A stretch of DNA of 64,000 nucleotides from JADKHC01 sp047600805 (lineage in GTDB: Bacteria > Verrucomicrobiota > Verrucomicrobiia > Opitutales > Opitutaceae). Numbering within the stretch: position 1 is the stretch's first letter; every line of letters starts with the position of its first letter. The notes beneath the pieces were generated by a model. The model had not been told where the DNA came from and ran no database searches. It worked only from the letters and a program-made list of their open reading frames with translations. The DNA lies in the NCBI GenBank assembly GCA_047600805.1, contig JASGKG010000001.1:3782001-3846000 (forward strand), given 5' to 3'. The translations under genes and the position numbers were made by a program. Shown piece after piece: positions 17,496 to 26,480 of the stretch.

Positions 17496-19600
17496 GCGCT
17501 GAAACACGTTCTCCGAATGCCGGTAAAACGCCGGTGTATGCCTTTGTCGGTAACCCGAATTGCGGCAAGAGCACGCTTTTTAACGCACTGACAGGACTAA
17601 AGCAGAAGGTTGGAAATTATCCGGGCGTGACGGTCGAGAAGAAGATCGGCGAAACGTATTCCCAGCACGGCCACCCGATAAAGATCATCGACTTGCCCGG
17701 CGCCTATTCGCTGGCGGCGCGCTCGCCCGACGAAGCGGTGTTGCGCGACGTCTTGCTCGGACGGCGTGCGGACACACCGCAACCAGACCGTATCGTCTGC
17801 ATTCTCGACGCATCGAATCTCGAGCGAAATTTGTATCTCGTTCACCAGATCCTCGATCTGGGCCGCCCGGTGATCCTCGCGCTCAATATGATGGATCTCG
17901 CGGCGAAGGCCGGTCTCGAAATCCGTGTGGCGCGACTCGAAAAGGCGCTCGGCATTCCGGTGATTCCCTGCGAAGCAGCCAATGGCAAAGGAATCGTCGA
18001 GCTGCGCCTCGCGATGAGCCGCAGTGATTTGCCTCTGGCGAAACACGCCTGGGAAATTCCCGCGCCGATCGCGCCGGCTGTTTCCGAACTAGCCGCCAGC
18101 CTCCAAGAGAACGACCGCAAGGCTCCGTTGAGCGCGCGTGCAGAAGCGTTGTTGCTCCTCACCGATCAAGACACGGTTCGTGTGACGGGCTCGGCGTCGT
18201 TGCATCCGCGTACGAGCGAAATTCTCCGCGGTTGGCAGAAACGCTGGGAAGGCGAAGGCACGGATTGGGCCGGCACTCTAGTGAGCAGTCGCTACGATGC
18301 GATTGGCGAACTCTGCAGCCGTGTCGTCGAGCGAAAAGCGGACGTCGGTCGGAGCATCAGCGACCGTATCGACCAATTTGTTACACATCCGCTTTGGGGC
18401 TGGGTGTCGCTCGCGGCGATCATGGCGCTGCTATTCTTGTCGATTTTCACGCTCGCCGAATACCCGATGAACTTCATCGACGGTCGAATGGCCGCGCTCG
18501 GCGATTGGGTGAAGAGTGTGATGGCCGAAGGCGATCTGCGCGACCTGATCACCGACGGTGCGATCGCGGGCGTGGGCGGCGTGGTGATTTTTCTGCCGCA
18601 GATTTTGATTTTGTTCCTGTTTATCGGTTTGCTGGAGAGCACCGGCTACATGGCTCGTGCGGCATTTATCATGGACCGGCTGATGAGTCGCGTGGGACTC
18701 AATGGGAAAAGTTTTATTCCGCTGCTGAGCTCCTATGCGTGTGCAATCCCGGGCATCATGGCCACGCGCACGATCGAAAATCACAAGGACCGGCTCACAA
18801 CGATTCTCGTGGCCCCGTTGATGAGTTGTTCGGCGCGGCTTCCCGTTTATTTGCTGATGATCGCGGCGCTCGTGCCAGGCAACCGCGTGCCGCTGCTGAC
18901 GAAGGTCGGCGTGATGCTGTTGATGTATGCTCTGGGCACGATCGGAGCGTTTGGCTTCGCGTCACTTTTCAAACGGACGCTACTCAAAGGCGAACCGCCG
19001 CTGATGATCATGGAATTGCCTCCGTACCGTCTGCCACGCGTGCGCGACATTCTTTTCCACATGCTCGAGCGTGCGTGGATGTTTTTGAAAAATGCCGGCA
19101 CGGTGATTTTGGCTTTGTCGATTGTACTCTGGTTTTTGTCAGCTTATCCGAAGGCACCGGCGGGCTCGACGCCGACGCAGCAGCTGGAGCAGAGCTTTGC
19201 GGGCAAGATCGGCCACACGCTAGAGCCCGTGATCAAGCCGCTCGGCTTCGACTGGGAAATCGGCATCGGGCTCGTCGGCTCTTTTGCGGCGCGCGAGGTT
19301 TTCGTGAGCACGATGGGCGTTGTCTTCAACGTGGAGGGCAGCGACGAAGACACCACGCCGCTCCGCGAATCGATGGCGAAAGCGAAGTGGCCAGACGGGC
19401 GTCCGCTATTCACGCCGCTTGTTTGCCTGACGCTGATGATCTTTTATGTTTTTGCCATGCAATGCATGAGCACGCTCGCGGTGGTGAAGCGAGAAACCAA
19501 CTCTTGGCGATGGCCGCTGTTTCAGGTCGCCTACATGACGGGCACGGCGTGGGTCGTGTGCTTGATTGTCTATCAAACTGGCCGAGCGTTCGGCTTCTAA
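17492..19600 (+). CDS. feoB: Ferrous iron transport protein FeoB
   Basis: The inner-membrane Fe2+ transporter with a cytoplasmic G domain. 702 residues. G1 is GNPNCGKST (20-28), G3 is IDLPGAYS, and G4 NMMD lies near residue 130. The C-terminal part has about eight membrane helices with the Gate motifs (LLSSYACAIPGIMATRT and SCSARLPVYLLMIAA) that carry the conserved Cys. Two FeoA proteins lie upstream and a small Cys-rich membrane protein lies downstream, a complete Feo set. Iron-dependent control is likely, but no clear Fur box is seen. Confidence 0.97.
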   Translation: MSAETRSPNAGKTPVYAFVGNPNCGKSTLFNALTGLKQKVGNYPGVTVEKKIGETYSQHGHPIKIIDLPGAYSLAARSPDEAVLRDVLLGRRADTPQPDRIVCILDASNLERNLYLVHQILDLGRPVILALNMMDLAAKAGLEIRVARLEKALGIPVIPCEAANGKGIVELRLAMSRSDLPLAKHAWEIPAPIAPAVSELAASLQENDRKAPLSARAEALLLLTDQDTVRVTGSASLHPRTSEILRGWQKRWEGEGTDWAGTLVSSRYDAIGELCSRVVERKADVGRSISDRIDQFVTHPLWGWVSLAAIMALLFLSIFTLAEYPMNFIDGRMAALGDWVKSVMAEGDLRDLITDGAIAGVGGVVIFLPQILILFLFIGLLESTGYMARAAFIMDRLMSRVGLNGKSFIPLLSSYACAIPGIMATRTIENHKDRLTTILVAPLMSCSARLPVYLLMIAALVPGNRVPLLTKVGVMLLMYALGTIGAFGFASLFKRTLLKGEPPLMIMELPPYRLPRVRDILFHMLERAWMFLKNAGTVILALSIVLWFLSAYPKAPAGSTPTQQLEQSFAGKIGHTLEPVIKPLGFDWEIGIGLVGSFAAREVFVSTMGVVFNVEGSDEDTTPLRESMAKAKWPDGRPLFTPLVCLTLMIFYVFAMQCMSTLAVVKRETNSWRWPLFQVAYMTGTAWVVCLIVYQTGRAFGF

Positions 19601-19606
19601 GCGACC

Positions 19607-19768
19607 ATGTGGGAAAACTGGCAAACACCTGCAGCTATTTTGATCGTAGCGATCGCGCTGGGAGCGCTGCTGTGGGGCGCCTTTTCCAAACGAAAGAAGC
19701 CTGGCTGCGGCGGTGGTTGTTGCCCGACCGACGCGTTCAAGGAGCGACTGAAGAAGCCGCGGCTTTGA
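19607..19768 (+). CDS. FeoB-associated Cys-rich membrane protein
   Basis: A 53-residue protein read directly from the DNA six bases after feoB. A membrane helix (residues 9-25, AAILIVAIALGALLWGA) is followed by the basic KRKK and then a Cys cluster, GCGGGCCP (residues 33-40), and a basic tail. This layout matches the small FeoB-associated Cys-rich proteins found after feoB in many bacteria, thought to bind iron or handle it at the membrane. It is easy to miss because of its size. Its last 32 bases overlap the end of the convergent O-antigen ligase gene. Confidence 0.8.
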   Translation: MWENWQTPAAILIVAIALGALLWGAFSKRKKPGCGGGCCPTDAFKERLKKPRL

Positions 19769-21254
19769 AACGGACGCGGTGATTCCGCGAAGGCGCAGGC
19801 TGCGCAGCGAGCCTGACCGCGACCAGAATAGATCCGAGCGCAAGGAGCAGGATCGCAGGATTGCGCAGAAGGTATTCCAAGTAGGCGTGGGCGAATAAGC
19901 CGAGGACGCCGAGCGTCAAAAAGAACGTCTGCGGTGGTGCGTTTTCGCGCCATCGAAAAACGGCGATGAGCAAGACCGCTCCGGCGGCGACCAGCAGGCC
20001 GACGCCAACCACTCCATATTCAACAAGAAACTCCACCCAATCGCAGTTGAGGCCGGGTGCGACGAAGCGGTTCAGATTCGGCTGCTGGCGGTAGACGGTG
20101 CGCGCGATCTCAGGCACGCGCTGGTGGTAGTCTTGAAACAAATACATGAACGAGCCGCCGCCCCAGCCGAAGAGCTTGTCGTCTTTCCACATTTCCCAGC
20201 CGACTTGGCGCGTCATGGACCGGAAGCTCCCGCCTTGAAGGAAGTCCAAGGGAGCTGAAAATGCCGGTGAGAAGCGGTTAAAGACTTTCCCGCCGCCGAG
20301 GCTGAAGACGAGGCCGCCCAAAGCGAGCGCCAGCGCGGCGCCGATGGTGACCGATTTTCCAGAGAAGACGGCCCGGCCTTCGCTGCGAAGGTGCCGCCAG
20401 CGGATGAAGCCATAAATGCCGAACCAAAACGTCGCGCAGCCAATGGCCACGCGCGAATTCACCACGACCGTCGCTGCCCACGTCACGATGGCGGCGATTT
20501 CCCAAACGCGCCAGTTCTGATCCGACGCTCCTGCGGCCGCGACTCCGAGGATCGCCGCGAGGCTGAGCGCGAGGTAGGCGCCGTTGTGATTTTTATAAAA
20601 GAAAACCGGCGAGCCGGTGAAATCGAACGTGTCGGCGAACAGCCACAGCGTCCGGTGCGACCCGGTGGCCTTGTGCGCGAGACAGACCAGCGCAATGACG
20701 AACCCGTTGACCGCGACAAGTTGCACCCAGCGCAGCGCGTCCTTCCGTTCTGTCAGGCCGAAACACAGCCCAGCGGCAAATAGCCAGCCAGTGCCGTAAA
20801 TCAAAAGATAGCGCCAGGCGTTTTTGTAGGGAAGCCAGTCACCGCCGATCATGTCGAACGGCGCGCTGATCGAGTGCGGGCCCCACCAGGAATGCTCGGA
20901 CGATTGCAGGTCCCACATATTTCCGCGCAGCACGACGGCGAGCGACGGGTTGATGGCCTGTAAGAAAAGGTACGCGATGAAAAGCAGTCCGAGCCCGAGC
21001 GCCCAGCGTTGAACGCGAAAGGCGGCCCGCGCGCCGGGAGACGAATGGCCGGCGAACCGAACTATCAATCCACCGACAAACGCCGTGATCGCTCCACCCA
21101 ACAACCACCACTGAGTGGACAACGGCATTCCGCCCAGCATCCACGGCGCAGCCAAGGTGCAGAAGCCGGCTCCGGCCCAGAAAATCCCTCGACCGGTTTT
21201 CAGCACGGAGCTTTCGGGACCGTGGTGAGATCGTGCTGGCGTCGCGTCAGCCAT
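19737..21254 (-). CDS. O-antigen ligase / polymerase-like membrane protein
   Basis: A 505-residue polytopic protein with about 12 hydrophobic segments. The Wzy_C-type core is visible: a long periplasmic loop containing GWGGGSFMYLFQDYHQRVPE and NCDWVEFLVEYGVVGVG, then closing helices (LGVLGLFAHAYLEYLLRNPA). Such proteins join or polymerise O-antigen or other surface glycans in the inner membrane. The family is diverse and the exact acceptor cannot be read. It is a single gene that divides from the hydrolase gene to its right. Confidence 0.75.
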   Translation of the reverse strand: MADATPARSHHGPESSVLKTGRGIFWAGAGFCTLAAPWMLGGMPLSTQWWLLGGAITAFVGGLIVRFAGHSSPGARAAFRVQRWALGLGLLFIAYLFLQAINPSLAVVLRGNMWDLQSSEHSWWGPHSISAPFDMIGGDWLPYKNAWRYLLIYGTGWLFAAGLCFGLTERKDALRWVQLVAVNGFVIALVCLAHKATGSHRTLWLFADTFDFTGSPVFFYKNHNGAYLALSLAAILGVAAAGASDQNWRVWEIAAIVTWAATVVVNSRVAIGCATFWFGIYGFIRWRHLRSEGRAVFSGKSVTIGAALALALGGLVFSLGGGKVFNRFSPAFSAPLDFLQGGSFRSMTRQVGWEMWKDDKLFGWGGGSFMYLFQDYHQRVPEIARTVYRQQPNLNRFVAPGLNCDWVEFLVEYGVVGVGLLVAAGAVLLIAVFRWRENAPPQTFFLTLGVLGLFAHAYLEYLLRNPAILLLALGSILVAVRLAAQPAPSRNHRVRFKAAASSVAP

Positions 21255-21519
21255 GACTCTTAAAAGGTGCGAAAATCGGTTTCGGGCAAGTTTGGGGTTT
21301 AAAGAGACTCCTGCTCGCGCTTCCTGGGGCGGGTCTCATTGGGAGAACGCTACTAGAAAAAGTCGTACGGTGCTACTTTTACACGCGGTGGCAGAGCGAC
21401 GTTCAGTAGTAGGCGATGTCCACCAACGCGCGAGGGACCGCGCGTTCCACCTCGAGCAGAGTTGTCCGAGGTCGTGCGGGGCGTTTGCGGTTAGCAGCCG
21501 GTTGGGTATCAGAAAGGGT

Positions 21520-22326
21520 GTGAGCCGCCGAAAAACCGACGCTTTTGCAGAACGCCGAAACGCTCGCAGCGTGTTTTGGTGGTTGGCGGTGGCAACGGTT
21601 TTGATTTCAAACGGCTGTTTTGCCTTCCCGCGCAAGGCGGTCGCCCCCATCCCTACCTTAAAAGAACCGTTACAGGACGGCGCGCGAGCGGACACGCTCA
21701 TCGTTTTTCTTCCCGGCCGTGGCGACTCGGTCGACGCTTATCGGAAGCAAGGAATGACCGCCATCGTCCGCGACGTCGGCGTGCGCGCGGACATGGTGAC
21801 GGTGGACGCGCATCTGGGCTATTACTACGCCCGTACTATCGCCGGGAGATTGCGCGAAGACGTGATCCGTCCCGCGCGCGCCAGCGGCTACCGACGCATT
21901 GTTGTCGTCGGCATTTCACTCGGCGGATTGGGCGCATTGCTTTACGAGCGCGAACATCCCGGTGAAGTGGAGGCGATCGTGTTGCTCAGTCCGTATCTCG
22001 GAAAAGAGAACGACCTTTTCTCACGTATTGAACATGCTGGCGGGCCGGTGAAATGGGCTGCCGGGCGAGCGGCTTCGGAGGGTGGTGTGGAAGAGCAGAT
22101 TTGGAGCTTTATAGGAAATGCAAGCCGCCGGTTGCCTCCCATGTGGTTGGCTTATGGTGATCGTGATTCTTTTCGTCGAGGCCACGCGATGCTGGCCGGT
22201 CTTTTGCCTGCAGAACGTGTTCGCGTGGTCACCGGCGGACATGATTGGGCGACTTGGCAGGAACTGTGGACCTGGGCTTGCGCTGAAACGGATCTTTTTG
22301 AGGGAAGAGGGTCTGGAAAACGGTGA
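21520..22326 (+). CDS. Alpha/beta hydrolase, membrane-anchored
   Basis: An alpha/beta-hydrolase with the nucleophile elbow GISLGGLGA, an upstream DTLIVFLPGRGDS strand/oxyanion region and a C-terminal catalytic His in VTGGHDWATW; the acid is probably the Asp of YGDRDSF. A hydrophobic N-terminal segment ending in Cys (VFWWLAVATVLISNGC) suggests a weak lipoprotein signal or an anchor. The start is uncertain: GTG 21520 gives a basic n-region plus this segment (268 residues), GTG 21571 is shorter, and the frame is open back to 21253 without domain content. The substrate is unknown. Confidence 0.65.
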   Translation: MSRRKTDAFAERRNARSVFWWLAVATVLISNGCFAFPRKAVAPIPTLKEPLQDGARADTLIVFLPGRGDSVDAYRKQGMTAIVRDVGVRADMVTVDAHLGYYYARTIAGRLREDVIRPARASGYRRIVVVGISLGGLGALLYEREHPGEVEAIVLLSPYLGKENDLFSRIEHAGGPVKWAAGRAASEGGVEEQIWSFIGNASRRLPPMWLAYGDRDSFRRGHAMLAGLLPAERVRVVTGGHDWATWQELWTWACAETDLFEGRGSGKR

Positions 22327-22370
22327 AAAGACAAGGGAACGGCTACGCGCGTTTATCAAAACGGTTGATC

Positions 22371-22670
22371 GCGCTACCTCGGAGGGGGCGGGGCTACCTC
22401 CAAGCTCGGCACGCGGAGCCGTGAGGTGCAAAGGCCTACCCCTCGAGCTCCGTTGGCCTACCTTTTAGCTCGGCGAGCGGACCTTTTGGGTCGGTGAGCC
22501 GAGCTTAGAGGTAGCCGGTCCGAGCTCTAGCCGCCATCGTGCAACCTTTAAGCTGCATAATTGCACCAAAAAGGTTGGCGGGTCGGCCCCGGAGGTACCG
22601 CCCTTCGACTTTGGGGTAGGCTCGGCTACCATTGAGGTAGCCAGCTTCGGTCCGAACCGGTAGCAACGTC
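22371..22670. repeat. Cluster of inverted GGCTACC repeats
   Basis: The 470 bases between the hydrolase and the next gene (22327-22796) hold no convincing ORF. About ten degenerate copies of GGCTACC or its complement occur, often joined to an AGCTCGG block. The best pair is a 19-base inverted repeat (22392-22410 with 22498-22516, one mismatch). A second hairpin, CAACCTTT (22542-22549) with AAAGGTTG (22570-22577), encloses a TGCA-TAAT-TGCA loop. Copies left of about 22480 are mostly CTACC and those right of it mostly GGTAG, so the whole acts as a large imperfect palindrome. Confidence 0.6.
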
Positions 22671-22796
22671 TCTCCGCGACGTCCACGACGTGTGCAGTGC
22701 GAGCAGCATGGCCAGCACCTCGGAAGCGTCCCGACCTGGCGGAATCACTACCATCCAGTGTTTACAAGGGTGTCGATCGGGTCCGGGCTTGTCGGC

Positions 22797-25700
22797 TTAC
22801 TCCAGCGGTTGGACGCCAAGAGTGCCGTTCAGCTTGTCGCGGTAACCGGTGGATTGCGCTACGACCAACTGACGGCGGGCGTGAGCCAAGCGGCTGTTGA
22901 GGTCCAGCTTGACGATGGTGTCGGCGAAACTTGGACGGTCGACGTAGGCTTCGAGGTAGGCGATGTGGCGTTTCCACAAATTGACCTCGAGCTTCTGTTT
23001 GGCGTCCAAGCGTTGCTGGTACCACGCGCTGGCGAGCAGATTGTCTCGCGTGAAAAGGGCGCGGATCTCGGGCGAGTTCAGATTTTTTCCTTCGTATTGC
23101 CCGTAAGCCATAATGTGCAGCAAAGCCTTCAGCGGAGGGCACGCCATGTTGACGCCACCATCGGCGAAATAACTTTCGGCGACGCGCTTGTGGGTAGCGC
23201 AAATGTTATCCATGCCGTCCACAAAGACGTCCATGCCTTGGAGCTCGGGCTTGAGCATCTCGTCGGTGAAGACGACGTGCGGATGATTGAAGACGCGTCC
23301 GAAGTAGATGCGGACGAAACGCGTGGTCACGCGATATCCGAGGCGGCTGGCGAGGACGGGCTTGCCGTCGTAGGTGAAGTCGGCGCATTTCTCCAAGCAG
23401 CCGTCGGCGATGAGCGTGCGGGCATCGCGTTCGGCCGGAGTCATGCGTGAAAACACTTCGGGCACGAGGAGGCTCACGTCGTGATCGACGCGGACTTTGG
23501 GACCGACATAACCGGCGGCGGAAAGAAAAACGTCGTGGCCGGTGAGGATGAGCGAGATCAGCGCGGCGTTTACATCTATCACCGGCGGGAGAGCGTTGAA
23601 CGGGCCCTTCGTCAGCGCGCCTTCGGAACCAGCGCCGGTCGTCGACGGCGATTTCCCCGTCATGCTGCTGATGAACTCCATGAACGCCTCGGGCAGCTCC
23701 ATGTAGTGGATCGGACCATACACGGCCAGCGAACGAATGCCTTTTTCGGGCGGATTATTGCGACGGCCCGGCACGACGATGCTCACGGGCGTGTGCAGCG
23801 GCTCGTCGGCGTTGAGGCAGCGGTTCAATCGCGCGGCGACCTCGCCCAAGTAGGTGCCCTTCGCGTCGGTCAGGTCCGGGCGGACTTGGAGGTAGCGAGG
23901 ATTTTTGGTGGGCTTGCCATCGACGATACGCGGATGGGCGGAAGAAACGAAGTAGCGCGGCGAGGCGCCGTTCGCTTCGGCGGCGGCATTGATGAGATTT
24001 TGCATCGGAGCCGTATAGGCGTTGAAGCCGATGGCGTCTTCGATGATCTCTTTGGCTTGGGCGCTGGCGAGTGGTTCGTAGTTGGAGAGGAACGTGCCCG
24101 GCGAAGCGATGTCCGCTTCGGCCTGGTGGTCGTAGCCGCGGTGGATGGCGTCATCGGGACGCTGGAACAACCGGGCTTCGCAGTTCTGAACGAACTTCAA
24201 GGAAGGTCCAACCGTCGGCAGCGGAATGCTCGGGCGCGAGGCGACGTTTTGCGTCGGCGCGACGACGGAGGCAGTGATGTCGTCCTCCATCTGAATTTTC
24301 GCGGCAGGATGAAAATCCGCGCGCAAGCCGAACACACGCCAAGAACCATCTTCCTCGAAGCCGACGCGCAGGTAGTTCGTGACGATCTTGCGGCCGTCGA
24401 GCTTAAGCTCGTTGCCGAGGCGGCCGTTGATCGTGTCGACCGAGAAATGGTGCAGCCAAGCGTCAGCCCAATCGGGTTGGTAGTAGCGCTTGAGGACGAA
24501 GATCAGTTCCTTGATGTACTGCGGAATCGAGCGCAACCAGGCGTTATACTCCTCGGTGTATTCGCGGCGGGACGGCGTGAGCAGCTTGATCACGCTGCCA
24601 AGCGAGCGCTCGTTGCTGAGGATTGGGCGTTTGTCTTTGCCGTTGCGCGAGGGATCGATGAAACGGTTCGACGTGTCGCGGTTGAGGATCGCGTGCACCT
24701 GGTCGAAATCGCGATCGAAGTCGGCGACGAAAACGTGGCCGGGGAAAATCGCGTAGGCGATCGCCTTGGAGATCTCGGACTTGCCGCCGCCGGAAACCGT
24801 GCAGGGCTTGTGGCAAAGCGTGCCCTCCGGAACAGTGCCGACGAGGCGCCAGTTGCCGCGCGAGCCCGGGATCGGCTCCATGTGAATGCGATAGCCGCTC
24901 GGGCGCACGTAGGTTTTGCCCGCGAGCAGCTTCAGGCTTTGCATCTTCCCGTTGGTTCCGGGCCAGGTAATCGTCTGCTTGCGCAGGTCGAACTTCGTGT
25001 CCTCACGCACGTAGATTACGTCGGGATGTTTCACGTCGACGGCATAACCTTCGGGGAAAACTTTCAACCGGTCGGCCATGCGCGCGATGACCTCGTGGAA
25101 GGAGAATTCGCGACCCATCGGGTACTTCACGAATTCCTCGCCCAAATCGTAGCTCGGATAAACGAGCGCGCCGCCCGCGTGTTCTTCCTCGGCAAGACCG
25201 TAGAGATTCGCGGAGAAACTGATCTGCGTCTTTACCTCTTTCTTGCAGTAGCCGAAATAGTTGTCGGCGATGATTGTCACGATGACGCCGCGAGCGTCGC
25301 GGGCGGTGAGCTTGAACGCGGAGCCGTTGTTATAGAGCTCGTTTTCGTCCTTCCAACACATGCCATCGCGGCGTTGACGCGGCGTGGCGAGGTCCCAGTG
25401 CGGCAGACCCGCGAGATGCTTCGGAACCGACGTGAGGTGCGGCGCGAGAATCACGCAACCGGTGTGTCCCGTCCAATGGTCGACGTCCAAGCCGGCGTCG
25501 TTTTCCGGCAAATACGGATCACCAGCGTTGCCGAAAATCGATTCAACGAAATCGAGGTTCGCGACGAGCGAGCCCGGCGCGAGGAAACGGATTTCCATGC
25601 GCTTCTCGTCGATGAAGCCCGGGACGTCCGGGCAAACCAGCGGACGCAGCAACAGCGAGACGAAACACTCAGCTTGTTCGGGACGGCCGGAAGTGAACGG

Positions 25701-26225
25701 CAGACGCATCAAGTCGCGCGGCGGCCTGAGCGCGAGGTCGAGCATCTTTGCGTAGGTGACTTTCGGCACGGCGAGCTTGTCGTCCGGCACCGGCAGGCCG
25801 CCCTCGGCTATGTGAAAAACGCCCTGAGTGGTGCGGCGGTCGTTGACTGGGTTGTGCAACACGCCCTGGCGCAGACGATAGCTTTTCAGGAGCGAGGAAC
25901 TGAATTCATCGCCCTCGGCCGGCAGCGACAAAGTGCGAGCCAAGCCGGGCTGATCCAAAATAAACGTGCGCGCGGGTAGACGCGGTGAGGGGCCGATATC
26001 CGAAAGGTAACCCTCGAGCCACGCTTGAATGCGGTGATCGGCCGGGCTGAGCGGATCGATCAGTTGACGCGTGGTTTCGCGATACCGCGAGAAGATCGGG
26101 GCGGCCAACGACGTCCAAGCGGCCGCTTCGGCATCCGACACCGTCGGACATCCCAGCAGTGCCAGACGCAGATTGATCGCGTGGCGGAGATTTTCGTTAC
26201 TTTGTTCAGCGGTGGACGAGGACAT
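22797..26225 (-). CDS. Probable PPi-dependent phosphoenolpyruvate carboxykinase
   Basis: A 1142-residue soluble protein without signal or membrane segments. I recognise it as the PPi-type PEP carboxykinase known from Propionibacterium freudenreichii and Entamoeba. That enzyme interconverts oxaloacetate plus PPi with PEP, CO2 and phosphate, and has little overall similarity to ATP/GTP PEPCKs. Visible blocks: NYFGYCKKEVKTQISFSANL near 322-341, a P-loop-like TVSGGGKSEISKA at 476-488, the acidic ADFDRDFD at 501-508, and near the end ALTKGPFNALPP and GYVGPKVRVDHDVSLLVPE. The length fits (~1100-1190). The name rests on remembered sequence patterns. Homologues are often annotated as hypothetical. 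The gene is monocistronic. Confidence 0.7.
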   Translation of the reverse strand: MSSSTAEQSNENLRHAINLRLALLGCPTVSDAEAAAWTSLAAPIFSRYRETTRQLIDPLSPADHRIQAWLEGYLSDIGPSPRLPARTFILDQPGLARTLSLPAEGDEFSSSLLKSYRLRQGVLHNPVNDRRTTQGVFHIAEGGLPVPDDKLAVPKVTYAKMLDLALRPPRDLMRLPFTSGRPEQAECFVSLLLRPLVCPDVPGFIDEKRMEIRFLAPGSLVANLDFVESIFGNAGDPYLPENDAGLDVDHWTGHTGCVILAPHLTSVPKHLAGLPHWDLATPRQRRDGMCWKDENELYNNGSAFKLTARDARGVIVTIIADNYFGYCKKEVKTQISFSANLYGLAEEEHAGGALVYPSYDLGEEFVKYPMGREFSFHEVIARMADRLKVFPEGYAVDVKHPDVIYVREDTKFDLRKQTITWPGTNGKMQSLKLLAGKTYVRPSGYRIHMEPIPGSRGNWRLVGTVPEGTLCHKPCTVSGGGKSEISKAIAYAIFPGHVFVADFDRDFDQVHAILNRDTSNRFIDPSRNGKDKRPILSNERSLGSVIKLLTPSRREYTEEYNAWLRSIPQYIKELIFVLKRYYQPDWADAWLHHFSVDTINGRLGNELKLDGRKIVTNYLRVGFEEDGSWRVFGLRADFHPAAKIQMEDDITASVVAPTQNVASRPSIPLPTVGPSLKFVQNCEARLFQRPDDAIHRGYDHQAEADIASPGTFLSNYEPLASAQAKEIIEDAIGFNAYTAPMQNLINAAAEANGASPRYFVSSAHPRIVDGKPTKNPRYLQVRPDLTDAKGTYLGEVAARLNRCLNADEPLHTPVSIVVPGRRNNPPEKGIRSLAVYGPIHYMELPEAFMEFISSMTGKSPSTTGAGSEGALTKGPFNALPPVIDVNAALISLILTGHDVFLSAAGYVGPKVRVDHDVSLLVPEVFSRMTPAERDARTLIADGCLEKCADFTYDGKPVLASRLGYRVTTRFVRIYFGRVFNHPHVVFTDEMLKPELQGMDVFVDGMDNICATHKRVAESYFADGGVNMACPPLKALLHIMAYGQYEGKNLNSPEIRALFTRDNLLASAWYQQRLDAKQKLEVNLWKRHIAYLEAYVDRPSFADTIVKLDLNSRLAHARRQLVVAQSTGYRDKLNGTLGVQPLE

Positions 26226-26480
26226 GTTGGCGTAGCGAGTTGGTGCGGAGATACAGAAAATAATGAACCGGCCGAGCAGGAATTATTTATCCTCGGCAGA
26301 AGATCGGCAATGCAAGGATTTGGAAAAGCCGAATCTCACTGGAACACTAGATTTTCCGTAGGCTGACGTTTGAGCAGGAGGAGAGTCAAAGCTCCAACAG
26401 CCGGATGGAAACAGGCGGTTTTTTTCCACGGGACCTCGCGTTGAGAAAAGGGGGCGAGCGGGGTTCGTTTTTGGAACGTC

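Noticed and set aside
23481..25979. An 832-residue open frame on the plus strand inside the PPi-PEPCK gene
   Set aside because: It is fully antisense to a clearly conserved gene, with Arg/Val/Gly-rich composition that follows from the high-GC complement. There is no recognisable domain.
26226..26480. Possible Mn2+ riboswitch before the TerC gene
   Set aside because: The conserved helices and loops of yybP-ykoY were not found in this gap.
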